Program-made: the position numbers and the translations under genes
Shown here: piece by piece, positions 7,845 to 15,702 of the stretch
Layout: each line of letters opens with the position of its first letter
Numbering within the stretch: position 1 is the first letter of the stretch
From: an uncultured Lachnospiraceae bacterium
GTDB taxonomy: Bacteria > Bacillota > Clostridia > Lachnospirales > Lachnospiraceae
Length of the DNA: 18,427 nt
NCBI GenBank assembly: GCA_947068385.1
Contig: CAMTBF010000014.1
Coordinates: 1-18,427, forward strand
Reading direction: 5' to 3'
Notes under the pieces: model-generated
Seen by the model: the letters and a program-made list of their open reading frames with translations, nothing else
The model's database searches: none
Told to the model about the DNA's origin: nothing

Positions 7845-8957
7845 ATGGCGACATTAAAGGATGTGGCGGAGCGCGCGGGAGTCTCTACGGCCACGGTCTC
7901 CTACGTGATGAACAATAAGGAGAACAAGGTCAGCGAGACCGTGGCGCAGAAGGTGCGCAGGGCGGCGCGGGAGCTGGGATACCAGCCCAACATAGCGGCC
8001 CGGGCGCTGCGGTCCAGCAGGAGCAACATCATCGGCATCGTCTCGGAGGACATCTCCACCTTTCAGGTCAACAACATCGTCCAGGGCATCAACCAGGCGG
8101 CGGACAGGGAGAACTACCAGATCCTCCTGGGGGACCTGAACCTGTGCGGGAAGATTTGGCATGACGGCAGGCAGGACTACAGCCTGACCATGAACTACCG
8201 CAAGGAGGTCAGGGACAAGATAGAGATCTTCCGGACGGTGGGCGCCTGCGGCATCATCTACGTGGGGATGCACGACCGGGACATCACCGGGCTGATCCGG
8301 ACGGACATGCCGCTGGTATATGCCTACAGCTATACCAAGAACCCCGGCGACTACATGGTGAACAATGACAACCAGCGGGTGGCCACCCAGGCCGTGGAGG
8401 CCATGCTGAGGCAGGGGCGCAAGAGGATAGGGCTGATCAGCGGCCCGGTGGAATCGGTTCCGGCCTACAAGCGCCTCATGGGCTACCAGACGGCGCTGAT
8501 GGAGGCCGGGGCGGCCATGGATCCGGCGCTGATTGAGTACGGCGACTGGAGCCCCTATTCCGGGGAGAAGGCCTGCCGCAGGCTGATGGCCCTGGAGGAG
8601 AGGCCGGACGCGCTCTTTTGCATGAACGACTGGATGGCGGTGGGGGCCATGAAGGTATTGAAGGAGATGGGGATAGCCATCGGGGAGGAGATCGTCCTCA
8701 TCGGCTTCGACGACATAGAGCTGTGCGATTACGTGGAGCCGGCGCTTACGTCCATCTCGATTCCCCTGGTGGAGATCGGGCGGCTGGCGGCGGAGAAGCT
8801 GATCAGGCTGACGGCGGGAGGGCAGGAATGCCGCCACAGGGAGGAGCTGCCCTGCCAGATCATAGGGCGGGAGACCTTCGTGTATGAAAGCGCCCCGGAG
8901 AAAGAGATTGGCAAGTCTGTCAAGACTGTTGATAAAACCGCGGAGATGTCCGCATGA
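7845..8957 (+). CDS. LacI/GalR-family transcription regulator
   Basis: This 370-residue protein has the LacI-family layout. A helix-turn-helix at residues 3-23 (LKDVAERAGVS, then TATVSYVMN) is followed by the hinge region (about 47-58, ARALRSSRS). From about residue 60 comes the sugar-binding effector domain, with the family signatures IGLISGP, CMNDWMA and IGFDDIE. The ATG at 7845 is preceded by AGAGG. The frame is open to 7698, but that extension has no ribosome site and would precede the conserved N-terminus. It starts the transporter operon, with the binding-protein gene 18 bp downstream, and faces the GH127 gene across two operator copies. It probably represses both units and itself until an arabinose-containing ligand binds; the ligand is inferred from the neighbours. 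Confidence 0.93.
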   Translation: MATLKDVAERAGVSTATVSYVMNNKENKVSETVAQKVRRAARELGYQPNIAARALRSSRSNIIGIVSEDISTFQVNNIVQGINQAADRENYQILLGDLNLCGKIWHDGRQDYSLTMNYRKEVRDKIEIFRTVGACGIIYVGMHDRDITGLIRTDMPLVYAYSYTKNPGDYMVNNDNQRVATQAVEAMLRQGRKRIGLISGPVESVPAYKRLMGYQTALMEAGAAMDPALIEYGDWSPYSGEKACRRLMALEERPDALFCMNDWMAVGAMKVLKEMGIAIGEEIVLIGFDDIELCDYVEPALTSISIPLVEIGRLAAEKLIRLTAGGQECRHREELPCQIIGRETFVYESAPEKEIGKSVKTVDKTAEMSA

Positions 8958-8975
8958 AATCAAGGAGGGAATAAA

Positions 8976-10793
8976 ATGAGGAAGAAAGTATTAGCGATGC
9001 TTCTGACCGGCGCCATGGCATTTTCCATGCTCACAGGCTGCGGCAGCGGCTCAGGGGGAGGCGGCAAAGAGCAGGACCTGTCTTCCGCCGACCTGAAGGG
9101 AGAGCCCAACGAGTGGGGCTGGGTAGTGCCTGAGGAGACCCTTGTCCTGGACGTATACGCCGGACAGGGCGACCAGCAGGAGCTGGAGGCCGACGAGAAG
9201 GGCGGCAAGGCCATCATGGACAAATGGCTGCTGGACAACCTGAACGTCCAGATCAACTTCCAGTACAGCAACATGGAGATGGACCAGCAGCTCCAATTGT
9301 GGCTTACCAGCGGCGACTATCCCGCCATCATCACCAACATGACCGACGACATGGCGGAGAAGTTCATCGCCCAGGGGAAGGCCCTTGACCTGACCGACGC
9401 CCTGGCCCAGTACGGCGACAACATCACCCGCCGCTACGGCAAGTACATGAACATGATGAAGAGCAGCGACGGCAAGGTCTACAAGCTGGCCACCCTCTAC
9501 GGCGACAACGTGAACGTGGCCGGAAGCGACTTCGGCATCCGCTACGACTACTGGAAGGAGCTGGGCGAGGACAAGATCTACGAGACCCCTGAGGAGTACT
9601 ATGAGGTGCTGAAAAAAGTCCTGGCCAACCATCCCACGGACGATAACGGCAACAAGGCATACGGCCTGTCCGCCACCGACAAGAAGGGCCAGAACCTCCT
9701 GAACTGCATGCTGGGCGCATACGGCTTCATCGGCGGCTACAAGTATGACGAGGGAAACGGAGAGATGACCCACTGGCTGAACACGGACGAGGGCCTGGAG
9801 ATGGCCAAGTTCATGAACAAGCTGTTCCGGGAGGAGATCATCGATCCTTCTTTCCTGAGCACCGATTACGAGAAGCTGATGACCGATATCCACAACGGCA
9901 CCATCGTGGGCAACTGCGACGCATGGTGGTACGGATGGACGGGGGGGCACCAGTACTGGGCTACCCAGGACGCTGAGAACTGGGAGCTGGAGAAGAGGAT
10001 CGCCAATGTCTCCGTCCATGCGGATGGCGTTGCCATGGAGGACACCACGCTGCTGACCTCCAGGTTCCTGGGAAGCTACCGCTGCATCGTCACCGACAAG
10101 TGCAAGGACTTAGGCATGGTCATGAGATACCTGAACTGGGAGAACAGCGAGCTGGGCAACTTCGTCATCGGCTGGGGCGCTCCCTCTGCGGACAACGTAT
10201 GGGACATCGCCAAGGAAGACACTAAAGTAGGCAACTGGGTGGACGGCCAGTGGGTGGAGGACTGCGTGGACATCAAGGCTGGCACCTGGCTCATGAAGGA
10301 CGTCATCCTGGACGTGGACAGGAAAGAGGAGATCGGCTCCTACCACGACCTGAAGGAGAAGAACGGCGCGGGCATCTACTCCATCGCCCTGAACGGCAAC
10401 TGGCTCTACACCAATGAGCTGCAGAACTTCGACCTGATCGATCCCCGTGTGTCCCACGTCTCCATCTACGACTACTGGCCGGTGAACCCGGACACGGGCG
10501 AATTCTCCAATGAGGGCGTGAAGCTCAGCTGGGGCTTCTACACCGCTCCCATGCAGGACACTTCCCTGTTCGCCGTGACCTGGGACGCTACCCAGGACAT
10601 CACTATCAAGAACGAGAACGTGAAGTCCAAGCTGGAGGAGGCATGGGCCAACATGATCACCGCCGAGTCCGAGGAGGAGTGCGAGAGAATCTTCTATGAG
10701 TCCAGGGAGACCTGTAACCAGCTGGGCCTGGAGGAGATCACGGAGTACGTGAAATCCCAGCACGACAGCAACGCGGAGAAGTACAACGGCTAA
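8976..10793 (+). CDS. Large solute-binding lipoprotein of an oligosaccharide ABC importer (YtcQ/LipO type)
   Basis: This 605-residue extracellular binding protein belongs, by size and neighbours, to the large YtcQ/LipO-like group that works with LplB/LplC-type permeases. The signal peptide ends in the lipobox LTGC with Cys22, followed by a Ser/Gly-rich tether, so it should be anchored to the outer face of the membrane. It should capture an oligosaccharide and hand it to the two permeases downstream. The ATG at 8976 has AGGAGGG at 8963-8969. Many aromatic residues in the body (for example WWYGWTGGHQYW, about 310-325) would suit sugar stacking. It is co-transcribed with the LacI gene. The 127-nt gap to the first permease holds two hairpins that could raise its expression over the permeases. 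Confidence 0.92.
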   Translation: MRKKVLAMLLTGAMAFSMLTGCGSGSGGGGKEQDLSSADLKGEPNEWGWVVPEETLVLDVYAGQGDQQELEADEKGGKAIMDKWLLDNLNVQINFQYSNMEMDQQLQLWLTSGDYPAIITNMTDDMAEKFIAQGKALDLTDALAQYGDNITRRYGKYMNMMKSSDGKVYKLATLYGDNVNVAGSDFGIRYDYWKELGEDKIYETPEEYYEVLKKVLANHPTDDNGNKAYGLSATDKKGQNLLNCMLGAYGFIGGYKYDEGNGEMTHWLNTDEGLEMAKFMNKLFREEIIDPSFLSTDYEKLMTDIHNGTIVGNCDAWWYGWTGGHQYWATQDAENWELEKRIANVSVHADGVAMEDTTLLTSRFLGSYRCIVTDKCKDLGMVMRYLNWENSELGNFVIGWGAPSADNVWDIAKEDTKVGNWVDGQWVEDCVDIKAGTWLMKDVILDVDRKEEIGSYHDLKEKNGAGIYSIALNGNWLYTNELQNFDLIDPRVSHVSIYDYWPVNPDTGEFSNEGVKLSWGFYTAPMQDTSLFAVTWDATQDITIKNENVKSKLEEAWANMITAESEEECERIFYESRETCNQLGLEEITEYVKSQHDSNAEKYNG

Positions 10794-10807
10794 TATACAG
10801 GAAGGCT

Positions 10808-10887
10808 TGTCTGCGGGCGATGCTTTGCGGCGGGGCCTGCGGACATTGGAAATGTCAATGGGGGGCGGCTTCGGCAACCTCCCATTG
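10808..10887 (+). other. Tandem mRNA hairpins between binding protein and permease
   Basis: The first hairpin pairs 10808-10817 with 10836-10845 (10 bp, two G-U). The second pairs 10856-10865 with 10878-10887 (10 bp, one G-U) and closes on a UUCG tetraloop at 10870-10873. Neither is followed by a T-run, so they are not classical terminators. They resemble the intercistronic structures of other sugar importers that protect the binding-protein mRNA from 3' decay and so keep that protein in excess. That role is inferred. Confidence 0.6.
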
Positions 10888-10920
10888 CGCTTCCGTGGAA
10901 TAAGGATTCAGGAGGGGTAG

Positions 10921-11859
10921 ATGAAAAGTAAAGAGAATAAAGCCAAAAAGAGGAAGGAGCTGATCAGGTCCTTCCGGACACAGAGGCAGATGTGGGCAAT
11001 CAGCGCAGTGGCCATTCTGTGGGCCATCATATTCTGCTATATCCCCATGCTGGGCAATGTCATTGCCTTTTTCGACTATACGCCGGGACAGAGCCTGGTG
11101 GACTGTAAATTCGTGGGCCTCAAGTACTGGATCGATTTCTTCCAGCTGCCGGACATGGGGCGGGTGTTCCGCAATACCCTGGTGATCAGCGGCCTGTCCA
11201 TGACCATCGGGTTCGTGGCGCCCATCATATTCGCGCTGCTGCTGAATGAGATCCATCACACGCTGTTCAAAAAGGTGGTGCAGACGATCTCCTATCTGCC
11301 GTACTTCATCTCCTGGGTGGTGGTGGCCAGCATCCTGTTCACGCTGCTTGGGACGGACGGCAACATCAACGAGCTTCTGCTGCACATGGGCGTGATTGAG
11401 AAGCCGATCGCGTTCCTGAACGAGAAGAGCTATTTCTGGGGGATTCTGACCACATCCAATATCTGGAAGGACGTGGGATGGTCTGCCATCATCTATATTT
11501 CCGCCATCGCGGGCGTGGACGGCACGCTGTATGAGGCGGGGTCCGTGGACGGGCTGGGGCGGTTCGGCAAGGCCTGGCACATCACCTTGCCCGGCATCGC
11601 GCCTACGGTGATCATGCTGTTCATCATGGGCATCGGAGGCATCCTGAACGCCGGCTTCGAGCAGCAGCTGCTGATCGGTAATCCGCTGACCCAGGAAGTG
11701 TACGAGAATATCGATACATACGTGTACCGCTACGGCATGCAGCTGGGGAGATATTCCTTCGCTACATCCATCGGCCTGATGAAGTCGATCTTCGGCTTTA
11801 TCCTGGTGCTGATTTCCAATAAGATTTCGGCGAAAGTCACCGATATGAGACTGTTCTGA
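10921..11859 (+). CDS. Sugar ABC transporter permease, LplB/YteP type
   Basis: This 312-residue integral membrane protein is the first of two permease subunits. About six hydrophobic segments are visible, beginning at about 25-50. The cytoplasmic loop that contacts the ATPase is present at about 205-227 (YEAGSVDGLGRFGKAW, then LPGIAP). The start (PMLGNVIAFFDY, KYWIDFF) and the ending (LVLISNKIS) resemble the LplB family of polysaccharide importers. The ATG at 10921 follows AGGAGGGG. Its stop is 16 bp before the second permease start, so the two are surely co-translated. No ATPase gene lies in the window, which is common in this family, where one MsmX/MsmK-like ATPase serves several importers. 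Confidence 0.93.
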   Translation: MKSKENKAKKRKELIRSFRTQRQMWAISAVAILWAIIFCYIPMLGNVIAFFDYTPGQSLVDCKFVGLKYWIDFFQLPDMGRVFRNTLVISGLSMTIGFVAPIIFALLLNEIHHTLFKKVVQTISYLPYFISWVVVASILFTLLGTDGNINELLLHMGVIEKPIAFLNEKSYFWGILTTSNIWKDVGWSAIIYISAIAGVDGTLYEAGSVDGLGRFGKAWHITLPGIAPTVIMLFIMGIGGILNAGFEQQLLIGNPLTQEVYENIDTYVYRYGMQLGRYSFATSIGLMKSIFGFILVLISNKISAKVTDMRLF

Positions 11860-11875
11860 GACGGGGGTGAGCAGA

Positions 11876-12778
11876 GTGAAGAAAAAAGGCACAAAAATCA
11901 AAACAAGTTTGGGATCCAAGATATTCGATGTCTTCAATGTATGCTTTATGCTGGTGTTCGCGTTCGTGATGATCTATCCCTTCTGGAATCAGCTGGTGAT
12001 CTCCTTCAACGAAGGGTCGGACACGGTGAAGGGCGGGCTGACGTTCCTGCCCAGGGCGTTCACGTTGGAGAACTATTCCTACATCTTCACCCGGACGAAT
12101 ATCTGGAAGGGCGCGATCATCTCCGTGCTGCGGGCCGTGGTGGGCACCACCCTGACCATTATGTGCACGGGGCTTCTGGGCTATATCACCACCATCCAGC
12201 ATTTCGTGGGCAAGCGCTTCGTGCGCCTGGTGTTCATCATCACCATGTACTTCGGCGGCGGGCTGATCCCCACGTTCCTGCTGTACTCCAACCTGGGGCT
12301 GCTGGACACCTTCACGGTGTACTGGCTGCCGGCCCTGTTCAGCGCGTATTTCATGATGCTGATGGCATCCTTCATCCAGGGGCTGCCTGATTCCCTGGCG
12401 GAGAGCGCCAGGCTGGACGGCGCCAACGAGCTGACGATCTATTTCCGGGTGATACTGCCCCTGTGCACGCCGGTCATAGCGGCCACGGCCATCATGACGG
12501 CGGTAGGGCACTGGAACTCCTGGTTCGATGTCATGATCTACAACTCCGGCGGGAACTGGGACACGCTGCAGGTGTACCTGCGCAAGATCCTGATGGAGAG
12601 CGAGCAGGCCTCCAAGCTCTTGAGCGAGCAGAAGCAGTTCGAGGCCATGCGGAACCTGACCACGTCCTCCGTGCGGGCCGCCACCACCATGGTGGTGACG
12701 ATACCGATTGTGTGTATCTATCCGTTCTTCCAGAAGTATTTCGTGGGCGGCATCACCATCGGAGCGGTGAAGGGCTAA
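11876..12778 (+). CDS. Sugar ABC transporter permease, LplC/YtcP type
   Basis: This 300-residue second permease has about six hydrophobic segments and the ATPase-contact loop at about 176-200 (ESARLDGANEL, then LPLCTPV). The ending, with EQKQFEAMRNL, PFFQKYFVGG and ITIGAVKG, is characteristic of LplC/YtcP proteins. The start is taken as GTG 11876, 5 nt after GGGGGTGA (11863-11870), which matches the anti-Shine-Dalgarno sequence well. The in-frame GTG at 11867 lies inside that site. With the binding protein and LplB-like subunit it forms the importer. The 890-residue protein gene follows 34 bp after its stop. Confidence 0.93.
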   Translation: MKKKGTKIKTSLGSKIFDVFNVCFMLVFAFVMIYPFWNQLVISFNEGSDTVKGGLTFLPRAFTLENYSYIFTRTNIWKGAIISVLRAVVGTTLTIMCTGLLGYITTIQHFVGKRFVRLVFIITMYFGGGLIPTFLLYSNLGLLDTFTVYWLPALFSAYFMMLMASFIQGLPDSLAESARLDGANELTIYFRVILPLCTPVIAATAIMTAVGHWNSWFDVMIYNSGGNWDTLQVYLRKILMESEQASKLLSEQKQFEAMRNLTTSSVRAATTMVVTIPIVCIYPFFQKYFVGGITIGAVKG

Positions 12779-12812
12779 GAAGGGAAAAATAAGCAAGAAG
12801 CAAGAGGGAATC

Positions 12813-15485
12813 ATGGGAGAGAAGTATTATTTCTGCAACAGCCGGTTCAAGGCGCAGGTTCAGGACGGGATGCTCCGTTCGGTGTCTATGATGGGGGATG
12901 GTGAAAACATCCCCTATCTCAATGAGGAAAAAGGGTATGGGAACCTCTATCTGGCCTGGGAGAGCGCCGGGGAGAGGCGGCAGTGGCGGCCTTTCGAGGA
13001 CGAGGGATTTAAGGATGACAAGCCTGTAGTGCGCGGGCGCTCTGTCAGGTATGAGGGGAGCGTCCGGGGGGAGGAGCTGAAGGTCACGGTGCGCTTCTGC
13101 CTGGGAGAGGTGATGGAGCAGGAGATCCTGGTGAAGAACGTATGTTCTGGACCGGTGCGGCTCCTGGACTTCGGCCTGCGGCTGGCCTGCCATACGAAGT
13201 TCGCCTGGGGCGGCGACGCGGGGCGGGAGGTGATCGGACATCATTTCATCTCCGGCCACGGCTCCCATTCCACGCTGTACCGCTGTGACGGCAGGGGGAG
13301 CCTGCTGGCCGTGCTCCCCTGGGGGGACAGCCAGTGGGTGCACTATGAGGAGGAGGTTCCGGAGCCCATTCCCGGACGGGACGGGACGGACGGCAAGGGG
13401 ATGGTGATCCTCTACAGCTTAAGCGGCGGGGTCGGCGCGAAGCGGAAGGAAGAGGGCGCGAGGCTGCGGATTGAGCCGACGAGCGTCCTGCTGGAGCCCG
13501 GGGAGAGCTATCGCTACCGGGGGAGGATTCTGTTCGCCGGGGATTATGAGGACTGCCGGAGCCGTCTGGTGGAGCAGGGGCAGGTGATGGCGGAGAGCAT
13601 CCCGGGGTATACGGTCCCCAGGGAGCAGCCGGTGCTGCTGGCGCTGCGCTGGGACGGGGAGGCGTGCCAGGCGGAAGGCCTGCGGGTGGAAGGAGAGGAC
13701 ACCGAGGTGGAGGCCCTGGGGACGAACGGGGCATACCACATCTTCCGTCTCAGCTTCCGGCGGCTGGGCGAGCGCACGGTCCGGGTGCTTTACGGCGGGA
13801 AGTATATGCATTTATATTATTTCGTCACACAGGACGTGCGGACCATGCTGGGGAAGCGGGCGGCTTTCATTGCGGGCAAGCAGATTAAGGACGGGGAGAA
13901 ATGGTACAACGGGCTGTTTTCTGAGTACAACAACGAGACGGGGGCGGTGCTGAGCCCGGACAATTATGACAGGATCGGGGGGTGGCGGATCTACGAGGTG
14001 ACCTGCGACGATCCGGGGCTGTCCAAGCCGGCGTTCCTCTCTACGGCCCAGACGGTGTGCCCTGTCCAGGCTCAGGTGGACGCGCTGGACGATTATATCG
14101 AGCATTTCGTCTGGGGCGGGCTGCAGCAGACAGAGGATGAGCCTTTCCCTTATGGCATCTATGGGATTCCGGACTGGCATGTGCTGCGGGGATCGGAGGA
14201 TCCGGGGAACGGCGGGCGGACGCATCTTTGGCGGGTGTATGATTATCCGCACATTGCGCTGATGTATTTTAATATGTATCAGGTGGCGGCTTTTGCGGAA
14301 GGGATTGCTACGAGGCTGCCTGCGAAGGAGTATCTGCGACGGGCCTACGGCACGGCCAGGGCGATGTTCACGGTTCCGGCGGAGCTGGAGGGATGGTCGG
14401 CTTATGAGACGGGGTTCTACAATGAGCTGGCGATTCCGGAGATCGTGGGGGCTCTGCGGCGGGAAGGGATGGAGCTGGAGGCCCAGGTGCTGGAGGGGCA
14501 CTGGAACCGGAAGATGGGGTATTTCGTGAAGGAGTGCAAGGATGTGTTCGGGTCGGAGTATCCTTTTGACACTACGGGGTTCGAGAGCACTCATGTGCTG
14601 GCGGCCAGGGGGCTGGAGATGGCTGAGATGCGCTGCAGGAAGCTGCCTTATGGGGAGGATATGGATTATGGCAGGGCTGTGGAGTTCATGGAGAATCAGA
14701 CGGCCTGCAATGTGGCGTGCAGGGGGGTGCTGGAGCCTGCTTATTTCTGGTATGGCAGTGATTACCGGGGGGATAACCTGCATTATACGCTGAGTTATAT
14801 GACGCAGATGGGCGGGGAGTCGCTGTTGGATTATGCCTGTTATTATGCGCTGGAGCCTTTTAGGATGCTACGGCTGGCTTATGGGTCGCTTTTGGGGAGC
14901 TGGGCGCTGCTGAACTGCGGGGATGCGGAGAGCGATTACGGTTATTGGTTCCCTGGGAAGGAGAAGGACGGGTGTGCCAGCGGGGGGTTTGAGCCGCTGT
15001 ATGGCGGGGAGACTTGGCTGAACCAGCCTCATCATGGCGGGGCTTGGTATTATTCCTGTGAGATTGATCTGGGGTTCTGTGGGGGGCTGCGGGGGGCTGC
15101 TACGGTGGTGGCGGAGGATCCGGTCTTCGGCAGGGTCTGCTATGGCGGCTCCCTGGAGGAGGTTCCTGAGGGGCTGCGGGTTCGGTGCCGGGACGGCGTG
15201 GGGCGGCGGTTCCATTATATCGGGGGTCGGGGGCGCTTCCATGCGGTTTGTGAGCATGGGGAGTGGGCTTTGGCGGACGGGGTTCTCTTGAAGGGGGACT
15301 GCGGGTGTATTGAGCTGAAGGCGGAGTCAGGGGCTTGGAAGAAAGAGGCGCTGTCGGTTCGGGTGATGGTTGAAGGGTTTGGAGATTACCGGCTGGCTGG
15401 GACGGATACTATCCTGCGGGATGGGGAGTGGTGTGAGCTGCCTTTGCCGGAGGGGGAGGCTAGGTTTCGGTTGGAGCGGGTTTAG
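12813..15485 (+). CDS. Putative glycosidase or carbohydrate-active protein of an uncharacterised family (DUF5695-like)
   Basis: This 890-residue protein has no visible signal peptide or membrane segment and should be cytoplasmic. By memory it resembles proteins labelled DUF5695; I am not certain. Residues about 1-340 look beta-rich, like the sandwich domains preceding catalytic toroids. About 350-760 is helix-rich with many Trp, Tyr and acidic residues (WYNGLFSEYNNETG at 364-377, GGWRIYE at 389-395, HLWRVYDYPH at 471-480, AYETGFYNELA at 530-540), as in alpha/alpha-barrel glycosidases. The C-terminus again looks beta-rich. The ATG at 12813 follows AGAGGGA. It is the last gene of the LacI-transporter operon, so it probably acts on the imported sugar, perhaps with GH127. 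Codon use changes sharply near codon 475, from C-ending to T-ending. No catalytic pair can be named. Confidence 0.72.
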   Translation: MGEKYYFCNSRFKAQVQDGMLRSVSMMGDGENIPYLNEEKGYGNLYLAWESAGERRQWRPFEDEGFKDDKPVVRGRSVRYEGSVRGEELKVTVRFCLGEVMEQEILVKNVCSGPVRLLDFGLRLACHTKFAWGGDAGREVIGHHFISGHGSHSTLYRCDGRGSLLAVLPWGDSQWVHYEEEVPEPIPGRDGTDGKGMVILYSLSGGVGAKRKEEGARLRIEPTSVLLEPGESYRYRGRILFAGDYEDCRSRLVEQGQVMAESIPGYTVPREQPVLLALRWDGEACQAEGLRVEGEDTEVEALGTNGAYHIFRLSFRRLGERTVRVLYGGKYMHLYYFVTQDVRTMLGKRAAFIAGKQIKDGEKWYNGLFSEYNNETGAVLSPDNYDRIGGWRIYEVTCDDPGLSKPAFLSTAQTVCPVQAQVDALDDYIEHFVWGGLQQTEDEPFPYGIYGIPDWHVLRGSEDPGNGGRTHLWRVYDYPHIALMYFNMYQVAAFAEGIATRLPAKEYLRRAYGTARAMFTVPAELEGWSAYETGFYNELAIPEIVGALRREGMELEAQVLEGHWNRKMGYFVKECKDVFGSEYPFDTTGFESTHVLAARGLEMAEMRCRKLPYGEDMDYGRAVEFMENQTACNVACRGVLEPAYFWYGSDYRGDNLHYTLSYMTQMGGESLLDYACYYALEPFRMLRLAYGSLLGSWALLNCGDAESDYGYWFPGKEKDGCASGGFEPLYGGETWLNQPHHGGAWYYSCEIDLGFCGGLRGAATVVAEDPVFGRVCYGGSLEEVPEGLRVRCRDGVGRRFHYIGGRGRFHAVCEHGEWALADGVLLKGDCGCIELKAESGAWKKEALSVRVMVEGFGDYRLAGTDTILRDGEWCELPLPEGEARFRLERV

Positions 15486-15503
15486 GGTTTGCGGCGAGGG
15501 GAC

Positions 15504-15637
15504 GGAGACCGGGGCCGGGCGGGCTTGTCTCGGCAGGGGTACGTTCCGATGAATCCGCTGCTTACTTCGTAAGCGGTGGATTTGATCGGAACGTACCCCT
15601 ATGGTGCTGTCGCCAAGCCCGCCCGGCCCCGGTCTCC
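15504..15637. repeat. 134-nt nested palindrome
   Basis: Three stems nest on one axis. The outer is a perfect 24-bp stem (15504-15527 with 15614-15637). The middle is a perfect 16-bp stem (15535-15550 with 15585-15600). The inner is a 15-bp stem with three G-U pairs (15551-15565 with 15569-15583), closed by a 3-nt loop. The octamer TTTGCGGC flanks it on both sides (15488-15495 and 15641-15648). It begins 18 bp after a stop codon. It may act as a strong terminator or mRNA end, or be a small mobile palindromic element. The 217-bp gap around it (15486-15702) contains no gene. Confidence 0.85.
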
Positions 15638-15702
15638 TGTTTTGCGGCAGGGCTGTAGGTTTTTAGTGACGAACGAAAATGCGGAAGTGAGGGTGTGTTG
15701 AG

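Noticed and set aside
11867..11875. GTG at 11867 as start of the second permease
   Set aside because: It lies inside the best ribosome binding sequence. GTG 11876 has correct spacing.
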